64,000 nt of DNA, from assembly GCA_934045075.1 (NCBI GenBank), contig OW203726.1:17547988-17611987 (forward strand). Reading direction: 5' to 3'. Of this stretch, positions 55,025 to 64,000 are shown one piece after another. The notes beneath the pieces were generated by a model that was not told the origin of the DNA, did not search any database, and saw only the letters and a program-made list of their open reading frames with translations. The DNA comes from Yponomeuta sedellus (Eukaryota; Arthropoda; Insecta; Lepidoptera; Yponomeutidae). A program made the position numbers and the translations under genes. Position 1 is the first letter of the stretch, and every line of letters starts with the position of its first letter.

Positions 55025-55185
55025 TAGATCGGACCCTGCGCGCGCGCAAGAAAACGTCTTCCCACGCGCGCGCGCGCGCTTCCCCCAGCGCACAATTAAC
55101 TGACATCCGCCCGTCTAACGAGATCCTCCATCGTGCGAGCCGATTACGAGTTATTCATATTGGATAACGCGGCGACATTCCGTTC
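55025..55185. promoter_or_regulatory. GC-rich patch with alternating CG tracts
   Basis: Two alternating purine-pyrimidine runs (tgcgcgcgcgca near 55038 and a longer acgcgcgcgcgcgcgc near 55064) form a patch likely to adopt Z-DNA. CpG-containing unique sequence follows (acgagatcctccatcgtgcg). A regulatory role is inferred only. Confidence 0.3.
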
Positions 55186-55511
55186 ACAAGCTAAATTGCC
55201 TTGAAACTAGTCCCTGGTCCCGTTCGCTGCTACCTTTTGCAGCTTCTTGTCTCAACACCATCTCTAGCAATATCCATGTAAGATGAAACGTATCGAGGTT
55301 GATAAATCAACATTTTTATTGGTGAGAAAAATTGCGATTTTAAGCAGATTTTTTGCCGAATAAACCGTCCGAATCGGGAAGCCGCCAATCAGGGACATAA
55401 AAAATGACAATCTGACTTATTGACTTATTAGTGGCCAAGCCAATGTGACATTTATAGCAAAACTTAACATCTTGATAAATAAGCAAAATTTTGATCCAAT
55501 TTAATGTTAAT
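55186..55511. other. Mkp3 intron segment, nothing recognised
   Basis: This is AT-rich DNA without repeats I recognise. Confidence 0.3.
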
Positions 55512-55718
55512 GACTGTCTCGATGGTCTAGCTCGACTAGGAAGCAAAGGTCGTGGGATCGATTCCCACTGAAGGCCGCCGTACTAAATTAGTACAAATGG
55601 CCTCACTCTGGGTGCATTTTCACGTTTATGATGTCCTTACCTGGTTACCATAGGACAGTATATCCTAGTTTAGGACCAGGACAAGTGATTGTATTAGGTG
55701 GAAGTTATTATGAATACT
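55512..55718 (+). mobile_element. tRNA-derived SINE, family 2
   Basis: It reads gactgtctcgatggtctagc, then gtgggatcgattcccactga, ggccgccgta, gtacaaatggcctcactctg, atgatgtccttacctggtta, ctagtttaggaccaggacaa and gtggaagttatta. The head carries a roughly 10-bp deletion between the box regions. Confidence 0.75.
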
Positions 55719-56009
55719 ACAGAACCGAGTGTCGGTTTGTATTGACGATGAGAACAATATGACGGAGAGGTCACTGTCGTGCTAAGTAACGTCTGACTCA
55801 CTCTGCTGAACTGTCTAGAGCGGGACGGCCTACAGAGTGCCTGTAGTGTGATGGCACATTTCTGGAAACCAGTGTTCACACGGATTCGTGGCTGGTTCAC
55901 ACTACGTGCGACTGCATAAAAAAAGGGTGGGTTAGGGATGTCACCCGTCCACTTAGTCATTAGTTGTATCATAATAATATTTACTAGATCCACGTTTAAT
56001 TATTCGCAC

Positions 56010-56385
56010 TCGCTTCGCGAAGCGCTCGTGGCCTAGTCGAACCGGGTGATTGGAATCAATCACTTGAGTTAAGCAACAACAGGCGCGGTCAGGTGCTGGA
56101 TGTGTGACCGTCCCGTGACTACCGCTAGTGGCATTTTACCGAGCGCTTCCGTGCTTCGCAAGGCACGTTAAGCCGTTGGTGCCGGCTGTCATGTAATGGC
56201 AGTCATTAAGCCATCTCAGAGGCCTTATGGGCGGTTTGATAACTTCTGACAGATAAGGCCAGCCACTGCCTTACAATCCTCCACCAACCCGGACTTGGCC
56301 CCCGTGGTGGAGTATGGCCTGACCTTCCTGCGATGCAGGAAGAGACCTGTGACCCAACAGTGGGGACATACAAGGGTTGATATCG
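56010..56385 (+). repeat. Probable dispersed repeat/retroposon
   Basis: It contains gtggcctagtcgaaccgggt, then ttggaatcaatcacttgagt, gcaaggcacgttaagccgtt, ggtgccggctgtcatgtaat, ccccgtggtggagtatggcc and ctgtgacccaacagtgggga. The last phrase resembles the 3' ends of lepidopteran retroposons. No second copy was found in this window. Confidence 0.4.
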
Positions 56386-56504
56386 ACATCGACTCGCTTT
56401 TCAATAATGTGAACCAAGCCTCAGGTAATCGAGGCGTTGAGAGTTTTTAGATTGGTGCTGATAAGATTAGACACTATGTAACGGTGCCTTGAAAAAACTG
56501 CTTT

Positions 56505-56730
56505 TACGTATGTAATGTTGCACCTATTGCTTGTGTATCCTACTATCATTAGAAATGTGACAGTTTGTATGTATGGATGTTTGCTACTCAATCACTCCAA
56601 AAGGGCTCAACGGATTGGGATGAAATTAGCAACAGAGATAGATTATAGTCTGATCACCTAGGCTACTTTTTATCCCCGAAAAATACATCGTAATTTCCTC
56701 GCGAACGAAGTCGTTAGTCGCAGCAGCTAG
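56505..56730 (+). mobile_element. Helitron-like 3' end (non-autonomous)
   Basis: It reads actcaatcactccaaaaggg, then caacggattgggatgaaatt, agcaacagagatagatta, ctaggctactttttatcccc and cgcgaacgaagtcg, ending cagctag|t. A CTAG|T terminus and this interior are typical of lepidopteran Helitrons. The 5' boundary is unknown. It ends about 105 bp from Mkp3 exon 56835-56925. Confidence 0.5.
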
Positions 56731-56834
56731 TTACTTAATTTATGAATTAAATTCGTTCTTTTGTTCCTTTTCTCTCTCTCTTTCTTTCTGGGAGACCCAT
56801 GCAGAGGAGCGAGACGGCTGAAGGTGTGACCTAC

Positions 56835-56925
56835 CTGAGACCCATTAGCGGCAAATGTGGCACGTGCTGCGCGCCCGCCTCGCTGCACCACTCCGGGTAG
56901 GCGCGACGGAACTCCGCGAAGTCAC
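56835..56925 (-). CDS. Mkp3: Mkp3 (DUSP6/7/9-type MAP-kinase phosphatase), most 5' exon in window
   Basis: This internal exon encodes about 30 residues joining the N-terminal rhodanese/ERK-docking domain to the catalytic domain. It starts after a ctcag acceptor with two bases that finish a Gly codon, reads DFAEFRRAYPEWC and then PHLPLMGL, and ends with AG before a GTAGGT donor (phase 2). The first part matches the end of the rhodanese domain in DUSP6-type phosphatases (an EGG-F-x-x-F-x-x-x-[FY]-x-x-x-C pattern). The PxLPxMGLR part matches the segment before the acidic linker. It joins in frame to exon 17241-17418 across a 39.4-kb intron. The rhodanese exon or exons, with the start codon, were not found up to position 64000 and are inferred to lie upstream. 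This is the first of five exons totalling 268 codons plus stop. Confidence 0.8.
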
Positions 56926-57954
56926 CTGAGGGCAAACAGGAGGGTTTTGATCAATGCATGAATACGCACAAGAATTTGACTGACTTCTATACAATTTCAA
57001 TTTCACGCAAGCTGAAAGAAGAATAAAATAAGTTTTGGCACATTTTCAGAATTCTGCACGAGTCTCATGATGACACATGTTTGAGAAAAAAGTCAGGCGG
57101 ACACGTTCAGCATTGGACTAGTTCTAAAATATCTCATAGTTTCTTGTTAGATCTTCTCCGTATAGGTAATCTAATAATTCTGAAACCAGCAGCTTTAATA
57201 TTTAAGCAGCAGCGTAAATATTTTGTTTTTAAAATTGTAAAATTCAATTTTTGAACCGACACCTAATCCACTAAATTAAAAATATTTGGGTTTGAAGTTT
57301 AAATAAGCTATTTGACTTCTGGCGTAGATTGGAATTCATGTTGCTCTATCTTGTTGCCTTTTACTATTTTTTACCAGCCTTGGTGATGTCGTCCGGTACC
57401 TACGAGTATATATAATTTATGAGATTAGGGCACAATAAAAGAAAAAGTATCGATACTGTCCTCCGGAATATATGCGTGAGTTTATATTTATTTCGTTTAA
57501 TTCAGCTTTTGTTGATAACAAGGGTTAATTAATATCTCTTGAATTTTGGAGACAAATCAATATAACCTTAGGACGGGAAATTAATTAACCTGACACGTGC
57601 CAACTATTTGTTCGATTATCGTCCCGTATATTAACAATTTCTATCAAGGCTTGTTTACATGTAGACAAAAGCTGAATTACAGGAAATATAGGAATGTGTG
57701 TGTAGCTGTAGCTCTTATATAGCATGAAAACGAACAGCCTGAGGACAACAAAGGGCGATGCGAACAATAAGTAACTAATTAGCAACATTTAAGAGAAAAT
57801 CAATGTACCGTCAACGCTTTGTCCAGCCAGTAATTAATACCTGTTTACTTCAAGTCACAGTTGGCCTCTTCCTTACAATAGAATACTCGTGTCGAAGTGT
57901 TGTCGTTGCAACCTGCATTTCATCTCTTTATACCCATTCAATAAGTCGAGAATA
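56926..57954. other. Mkp3 upstream intron, nothing recognised
   Basis: This sequence lies upstream of the first exon in the window. It is AT-rich, and no rhodanese-domain exon was found. Confidence 0.4.
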
Positions 57955-58020
57955 AAAAAACCGACAAGTGCGAGTCGACTCGCTCCCCTAGAATTCCATA
58001 ATTAGCTATGGGGATCCTAC
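57955..58020 (+). repeat. Fragment of the 'ccgacaagtgcgagtcgactcgc' repeat
   Basis: It reads aaaaaaccgacaagtgcgag, then tcgactcgctcccc. This is a common lepidopteran repeat end, related to 49195-49497 in inverse orientation. Confidence 0.5.
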
Positions 58021-58269
58021 CAAAGCTAAATGCCGATTCAAACTTAAGAGTTTTTGAGAGTGTAACGGTGCAAACCTCTTTACACCTTTTTTTTATATTT
58101 CTTTAATTCTGTCTATCGTTATCAAAATTAAAAAATACGTCACTCATTTTTGATTTCCTTCATTTTTTCAGATTACTACTCCACATTTTGACTAGACCAG
58201 ACTATTAAATCTTCCTTCACCTACTTTTTCTGTTTCTATCCACTTTTCTGTTAATATTATAAATAAAAC

Positions 58270-58446
58270 ACATCTATAATATGAATCCCCGAATGTGTTG
58301 GAAAGCGCAAATCTCGAGAGCAGCTGAACCGATTTAGCCGATTCTTTTTTTAGAATATTCCTTGAAGTACGGGGATGGTTCTTATGGAGAGAAAAAAAAA
58401 TTAAGAATCGACTGCTAGGCGGTACGAAGTTAGCTGGGTCAGCTAG
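58270..58446 (+). mobile_element. Helitron-like 3' end (second copy type)
   Basis: It reads gaatccccgaatgtgttgga, then gcagctgaaccgatttagcc, ttccttgaagtacggggatg and ggcggtacgaagttagctgg, ending gtcagctag|t. It shares the terminal CTAG|T with 56505-56730. Confidence 0.45.
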
Positions 58447-58795
58447 TTTTAAATAAAGCCAAAAGTTGAATTCGTTCCAGTTTTATTATTTATATTAAAT
58501 TTTACAGCATCACGAGTCCTTGTAATGGGATCAAACGGTGCAATGCAAGTGCTCAAACGTTCTGTTGGTTGGAATCACAAAGCGGCATCGCGATAATATT
58601 CCATTGTCTGGCGCGTGCACGCGGCGTACATTGTGTACGGTTTCATTCAATGCACTCTAACGCGCTCTAATTAAATACCATAGATAGAGACAAACCATCT
58701 ATCTCTATGGCTCATTCAGATTATAACTTGTTGCATAGTATTTAGTCGAAAACATTTAATAAACAAAAACAGTTTAGTTCAATGTTAACTGCGTC

Positions 58796-58831
58796 GTTCT
58801 TACAGATACGTTCTTACGTATCTGTAAGAAC
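58796..58831. repeat. Perfect 16-bp-arm palindrome
   Basis: The arm gttcttacagatacgt (58796-58811) is followed by tctt and then its exact inverse complement (58816-58831). Confidence 0.85.
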
Positions 58832-58897
58832 AGAGCCCAAAGAAGTGACATGGTTTTTTTTTTCGCATATATCAGGATCCTTTGAACCAGACATATA

Positions 58898-59189
58898 GTA
58901 GTGAAATTCTTATATTTTTACGCCTTGTAGCTTTTACGGAAGTGGACTCCAAAGTTTCCCAATATTTCCCTGAAAACGGGAATAACCTACTTAATCATTT
59001 TGTTTGTTATGCATATGCTACTAAAATGTACTAATGGGAAAATGTAACAACTAAGAGCTTTGACGTTAATTAAGTAAACATTTTGTTTTTATAGTCAATA
59101 TTTTTTTTCGACTTGACATAAAAAATGGAAAACTTTGGAGTTCATTTCCGTAAAAGCTACAAGGCGTAAAAATATAAGGATTTCACTAC
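58898..59189. mobile_element. Foldback MITE with 63-bp arms
   Basis: The arms at 58898-58960 and 59127-59189 (gtagtgaaattcttatattt, then ttacgccttgtagcttttac) are inverse complements with a few mismatches, separated by about 166 AT-rich bases. No ORF belongs to it. Confidence 0.85.
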
Positions 59190-59304
59190 GACTCTTCAGA
59201 TCGTAAGGGCTCTTGCTATGTGCAATACACAAAATCATTTCTTTTTGGAATCCATCATACCTACACTGTGCTGAATGAGACTGAATCTCAAAATGATACA
59301 CAAA

Positions 59305-59792
59305 GGGCCAGTTTCTGAATTGAGAATTGAGTGCTGTCTCTTCGAATTTCTCAGGAAAAAGCGTGACAGGACGTTACAGTACTACATATCATAAAAGTCC
59401 CTTCGGGAATCTACGTTCGCGCAGACTAGGAAGAAGTGTAACGAAAGTACGTTACACTTCCGAAGCTATAAGTACATTCAACATGATCTTTAACCGATAC
59501 GGTTAAGGTGCAGAATTGATTGCCGCAGTAGCGCTAGCTATTTCGCTCACGGTAATATTGCCAAACTAATAGTCACCTGCATCGATGACGTTGAATCAAC
59601 CAATAGCAACAATGGCGCGCGGCCTGCCATAAAATTGAACTATCTGATTGGTCGATCAACTTGCCGCACATCCAAAATTTGGTCATCTGCGCAGGTACGG
59701 GTGTACCTGATGTACGGGTGCGAGACTTATTTCTTGTGTAGCACTGTACTTAAGTATTTATTTAGTGAAATTCTCAATTCAGAAACCGGCCC
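59305..59792. mobile_element. Terminal-inverted-repeat MITE, long copy with nested element
   Basis: Ends gggccagtttctgaattgag and ctcaattcagaaaccggccc are inverse complements. Outside the nested 59377-59746 element it matches the short copy at 47748-47886. Confidence 0.85.
59377..59746. mobile_element. 370-bp TA-inserting MITE nested in another MITE
   Basis: Ends cagtactaca and tgtagcactg are inverse complements (9 of 10). TA duplications lie at 59375-59376 and 59747-59748. The uninterrupted sequence (gtTActtaag) exists at 47840-47848. TA target choice suggests a Tc1/mariner-superfamily non-autonomous element. Confidence 0.85.
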
Positions 59793-62218
59793 AAAATATT
59801 ACATATTCTTCTAATTGCTGCGCAGCTGCGTTACGTAGAACTTGATTCATAATCACCGGCCTGTTTGAAATTGCAAAATGTAGTCATTCATTCTTCGTGG
59901 AAACTTCTTTTTACTCAGTCATGTGAAGTGGGGGTTTCCATTCTTTTCTTGATTCTGTCTTTCTTGAGTTCAGTTTGAGACTTTAAAATTCAACACGATA
60001 GAAATTCTTTTTCTTTGGTGTAAGTGGGGAAACTAAGAAGCTATTTAAGGATAATTATGCAGGAACTAACACATGACTTACTAACCACCGTCTGTTATCT
60101 ACGTAATCGGAAGAGATACCTATTCGTTAGAGTCAGTTTGTTTTTAGTTGGACATAAAGCCTTAGCCACTATATTAAGAACTAAAAACAAAAATGCAGGT
60201 GTCCTGTTTTTTTACTTTTGTGACTTTAATATTTAGTGGCCAGTTGTAATTAAAAATGTAAACAAAAAGTTTTATTCCTCTTTGAAATTCCGCGAAAACG
60301 GCCGTATTTAGAGAAAATCGAATAAAGTTCTAGTCTTATCAATCTTAGGTTCTAAATATAGTTGTCACGTTGTTAAGATTTCTCACGTTCACTTTTAGAT
60401 AAAAACTTATTTTAAAACAAGTTACGATTTTTTTCCATTCGTGGGTTAGCAGTCCGAAGTGCCTTAAGGATCAAACGAGTTCCACTCGCTTATAAATTAC
60501 ACTATTATCCGACGTTACTGTATAAAACCTTCCTCCCCTGCCTGTCATTTTACCTACCTATTTATTTTTTATAGCCTGTGTGGGCGAGGTGCATCTGTAT
60601 TCATGTAAACCTCTCTCATTTCCCGGCGGCGTGAAAGCTTCATCCATCACGTGACTGGAGTGGGTGCTCCCCATTTCCACATTACCGTGTGGGTGTCGCC
60701 TGCGCACATCCGGCGTGTTTCCTGCTGTCCTTTGGAAGCCTTACTTCAGTTAAAGACTGGTGTAGTTTGCTATGATACCTTCGTTCGATTATGAAGCTTT
60801 CAGATCAAATACTTAGTCTCGATATATCTTCAGTTTCTGAAGACTGCTCCCTAAATGACCAGCGTTCTTTGGAATCAGGTTTTCAATGGCAATAGATTCT
60901 ACAGAACGGTAGATACACGCGGTATGAAAGAGACTATCGAATAAAAGGAGGTGTCTCTTTGAGTGTACAGTCGACGACTGGCCCTTGTATTTAAAGTGTA
61001 TCGATATTAACCCTTGTCCCCACAGCTGGGGCACGGGTCTCTTCCGGCAAGAGTGTATCTCGCTGTCAAATTCAAAAGTGCATACTATTCTTCTGTTAGA
61101 TGATAGCATCGTATTATTATTTAGACGTATATTATTGTATTTAATTTCAATACTTTATTTCATTCTTAATCATTTTTAACGAACAACAATCGCACTCTGT
61201 AGCTTAATAATGAATGAGTTACGGTTGAGACTGGCTGAAAATCAGAGTCGAGGGCTCACTCCCTCGACTTTTTCACTGAGTCAGCTGCCTTTTGTGCCAA
61301 CTTAGACTCACCACAGGCTACATCTACGTGTTTTTGTTTCGTCTGTTTTGTAATATTAAGTTTTCTTTCGGTTGTTGTTCATATCTGTTTTTTTTGTATC
61401 TGTGATGTGTGTTCAAAAATACGTCTTTCTTCCTTACTACCTCCTTCTTTGTAGATTTCCCCGCACTCGGTATTTCAGTAGACAAAGGTCTAAGTTCGAA
61501 TTCAGTTTGTTGTGTAAACGTCGATGTGCTGGCAAGCGTACTACCCACGGTTGTCACGGCATCCGTTGCTGCTTCCTGCTGCCATGTGCACGTGTGCCGT
61601 GTACCGCCTCATTGTCATGCAAATGCCGTGCTGATCGCGTCCGCTCCAACGATTACCTGCATACCGAGGCTTCACTTTTAAGCAAATGGGTCATAATTCT
61701 GTCGCAACGAAACCTAGTTAGAAATGCCTTTTTCTTGGAGTTCACAAGACTAATACAAGAAAAAGCAACAGCTTTAAGACTTACTTAATTACTTCCCAAT
61801 AACTATTAAAAGCTAATAAATTTCGGAACTATTACAGATCTTCGCTTATTATACCACAAATAGGATATATAAATTGGCAAATACAAAGGTTGCAAAATAG
61901 CAAAGTAAGTTGCCGCTAAGCACCTGGGATTCTCAGACACGATATGGACGAATTTATGAACAGTTATTTCTTTTGACAAATTCAAAGTTTCGATACCAAG
62001 GCAGATTAGAATCATCGGTAGATCAAATCCCAGTAACGAAACTTTGTTGGAAATGCTAACTTAGAGACTGACGCGCCTAACGTTACTCACTCATTTCTCA
62101 AACCTTTTTGACACGTTTAAGATACTATGACAGCATTATTACAATGATCACGAGATTGAAAATTTTTTCAAAGGTCGTTAGAAGTGTGATAATTTAACAT
62201 TAGGCGTGTGGGTATCCC
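59793..62218. other. Upstream intron/flank of Mkp3, little recognised
   Basis: Positions 60995-61060 (ttgtccccacagctggggca, then gggtctcttccggcaagagt) look like a retroposon 3'-end fragment. ORFs on both strands at 61324-61788 overlap one another and match nothing known. No rhodanese-domain exon was found. Confidence 0.35.
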
Positions 62219-62229
62219 CAGACACGTGT

Positions 62230-62478
62230 CGTCAGGCTATACTAGTCCACTGCTGGACATAGCCCTCCTCTAAAGAGCGCCACGTTGTGCTACGTGTATC
62301 ATAGGGGGTAATGCCCATAATCCCCACGCTGGGCATGCGGGTTGGGGATCGCAGTTTGGTGGAATTGTACTGCAGGGGGCGCTGCTGCCCACCCCCCGGT
62401 TTGTGTCCCTTAGTCGCCTTTTACGACACCCGCGGGAAGAATTGGGTTGGTGCTATTCTCTAGGCCGACACCACACAG
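62230..62478 (-). mobile_element. SINE family 3 (RTE-tailed), full length with 11-bp target duplication
   Basis: The whole 249-bp unit (plus strand cgtcaggctatactagtcca to gtcggcgaccaca-type end tctaggccgacaccacacag) lies between perfect duplications cagacacgtgt at 62219-62229 and 62479-62489. This copy defines the ends of the family. Confidence 0.9.
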
Positions 62479-62664
62479 CAGACACGTGTAGAATTTGAAA
62501 TTTATAAACAATTCTTTTTTTGCGAAATTATAATATCCGAAAGAAGCTAGTTGCGAATCAGCGATATGCCTAAACTCCTTCAGTTATGAACCCATTAAAA
62601 CCTGTGTATCTAAAAGCGTATAATTATCTGCCGGGAGCAGCATAAACAGATCTTTAAAGAGCCA

Positions 62665-62845
62665 ATAGCCAGGGCATGGTTCCCCCCTCTCCCCAGGGTC
62701 CTTGCAGTGTGGGCGGGCGGGCGCGGGGGCGGGCGGTGGCATCGATCCGGTGACTCACCGTTTCATTCATCCGCCGCGCTGAATGAACTTCCCCGCGCGC
62801 CCCCAAACCGCACCCGCCCTGTAAGGACCCTGGCCCGCCATTAAA
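62665..62845 (-). promoter_or_regulatory. CpG-rich island with a consensus splice donor
   Basis: It is strongly GC-rich (gggcgggcgggcgcgggggc, ccccgcgcgcccccaaaccg), with outer inverted motifs ccagggtccttgcag and ctgtaaggaccctgg. On the minus strand atgaatgaaacg|GTGAGTCACC is a perfect donor consensus. It could be an untranslated first exon or promoter of a shorter Mkp3 transcript. Joining to exon 56835-56925 from the nearby ATGs is out of frame, so no coding start is claimed. Confidence 0.3.
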
Positions 62846-63139
62846 GCTTGTCTCACACTGTATAGTTACTTGAACAGAAGGACAGCCGTATACTGGCTTG
62901 TCACATGTCACTGTCTCTTAGTACAGAAACGCTCACGGTCTAATATTAATAGGCCTCTGATACTCTAATTCCTCTCTGGGCAGTCTCATCATCTGCTTCC
63001 TAGCTTCAACTGCTTGTTTAGTACTGTATTAGTTTCTTTTCTAAACCATTTCACCAAGAAAACAAGAAATTAAGATTATGTAATAGAAACTTTTATTTTC
63101 TTTTCATTTTCTCTTCTCATTTTCATAAATTTTCGTATC

Positions 63140-63310
63140 TCTTACTTATTTTCTATGGCGTTACAACCCTTTGTGGGTCTTGGCCGCCTCTGAAATTTTC
63201 TTCCATTGGTATACTTGCTCATATTTCTGAGGCCTTCTTCAATACAACGTCAACGTTTTCTGGGCCTGCCTCTTGATTTTTTTTTTGTTGCGGCGTTCAC
63301 TTGCTCAAAA
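63140..63310 (-). mobile_element. LINE (RTE-like) ORF2 C-terminal fragment
   Basis: On the minus strand, frames read GRPRKRWRCIEEGLRNMSKY, then RRPRPTKGCNAIE with a frameshift between. This is the typical GRPRKRW...D...R terminal region of RTE-type ORF2. It is decayed. Confidence 0.5.
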
Positions 63311-64000
63311 TGTTGGTCGCTCTATTATCCGGCATTCTCTACAGGTGACCAGTTTATCTATGCCGCTACGACTTGCGAAACCTGGCGACGATTTTTCATG
63401 CATAATTTTAATACTTTTACTAATCTGACCAGTGCTTCTGACTGTACCGATTGTATTGATTGCGTGGGCCGCCCGCGTAACCTTCAGCCGCCCACACTAA
63501 ATTCTCTTGCTTTTATTTTTACCGCAGATTTCGGCATGTTTGGTGTTGGTTCAAGACGCCCACGGAGCGAACTTAGTTGCCATGTTTCCTTGGAAAAATA
63601 AACAACTCGACGCTTTGAGACAACTTTACTTTGATTGATCAGAGCGTCCTAAAGTTTGAATTAACATAACAACAATGAGATCGTAGGTAGAGAGAAGTTG
63701 ATTAAATGTTAGATAAATAATTATGTTAGCCTACAGGCTAAGACTGATATTTAATTAGTTGAAGTTTGCGGGTGATAAAGCAAAAAAAATATCACATCTT
63801 TTAATTTAATGTCAAGTTTATTGTGAGTGTTACGAGTAACTTTTATTACTTGCCTCTATTATCAATTCCACAAATAAACATCAATCGAAATCCAGCTTAT
63901 TATCAACTTAAGAACAAGAGTAACTTGGACTTTAACCTTTACGAAAGATATTATAAATACTTTTAATAAAAACCTTAGATGTCATAACGATAACTTTGAA
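63311..64000. other. End of window, nothing recognised
   Basis: The 131-codon plus ORF at 63206-63601 reads across the complementary strand of the LINE fragment and then random sequence, so it is not a gene. The remainder is AT-rich. Confidence 0.35.

Larger units (their letters stand above)
17419..56834 (-). other. Mkp3: 39.4-kb intron of Mkp3
   Basis: This interval lies between the donor GTAGGT after exon 56835-56925 and the acceptor ccgcag before exon 17241-17418. The phases agree (AG + A = Arg). It contains no convincing host coding exon on either strand, but dozens of repeats: the mariner/pogo/maT cluster at 31.0-38.5 kb, four SINE families, RTE tails, MITEs and LINE pieces. A few GC-rich islands stand out from the AT-rich background, near 19.75-19.97, 23.22-23.30, 27.57-27.65, 40.14-40.27, 46.70-46.93 and 55.03-55.18 kb. 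They could be enhancers or alternative promoters, but nothing in the sequence proves it. Confidence 0.75.

Noticed and set aside
61324..61788. Overlapping ORFs of 77-138 codons
   Set aside because: They overlap on both strands and in several frames, have no recognisable motif, and lack consensus splice sites in a consistent frame.
62654..62911. 85-codon minus ORF as the missing rhodanese-domain exon
   Set aside because: It contains none of the expected rhodanese/kinase-interaction motifs, and its frame does not match the phase-1 acceptor at 56925.
63206..63601. 131-codon plus ORF with several cysteines
   Set aside because: Its first part is antisense to a LINE GRPRKRW fragment and the remainder has no similarity; it is a chance ORF.

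Overview
This is nuclear DNA from an insect, most probably a moth or butterfly. The evidence is AT-rich sequence, coding exons with GT/AG splice sites, and several tRNA-derived SINE families, RTE-type LINE tails, Tc1/mariner-superfamily transposons and foldback MITEs of kinds common in Lepidoptera. There are no bacterial operons, rRNA genes, genuine tRNA genes or CRISPR arrays. Almost every six-frame ORF is noise or transposon-derived.

One host gene was found, on the minus strand: the C-terminal 268 residues of an ERK-class MAP-kinase phosphatase (Mkp3, DUSP6/7/9 type). Five coding exons join in phase: 56835-56925, 17241-17418, 14160-14298, 13293-13528 and 10923-11087. They encode the linker after the rhodanese/kinase-binding domain, the whole catalytic domain (HCxxGxSR active site, DHW general-acid loop) and a C-terminal tail. 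The 5' exon(s) for the rhodanese domain must lie beyond position 64000. A 39.4-kb intron (17419-56834) fills most of the window and is packed with repeats. Just downstream of exon 14160-14298, inside the intron, are two decayed tandem copies of the 3' half of that exon.

The intron holds a dense transposon cluster at 31.0-38.5 kb. A mariner element (31028-37067, TA target duplication) was split by a pogo-type element (31445-36209, TA duplication). The pogo transposase gene is itself interrupted by about 1.1 kb of sequence flanked by a perfect 124-bp direct repeat. That interruption carries a 66-bp-arm palindromic SINE and a foldback repeat containing a further 79-bp insertion. A maT-type (DD37D) element (37200-38498) with an intact 346-codon ORF lies 130 bp further on; its first catalytic Asp appears to be Glu.

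Elsewhere there are four SINE families, many very short 5'-truncated RTE 3' ends with 8-13-bp target duplications, a hAT MITE with an 8-bp duplication, several inverted-repeat MITEs (one nested in another), LINE fragments, Helitron-like ends and a PIF/Harbinger remnant. Positions 1-10922 are the Mkp3 3' UTR plus downstream intergenic DNA, with no convincing second gene. Several GC-rich patches (46.7, 55.0 and 62.7 kb among others) are candidate regulatory regions. All family names come from recognising motifs by eye; no database search was possible.
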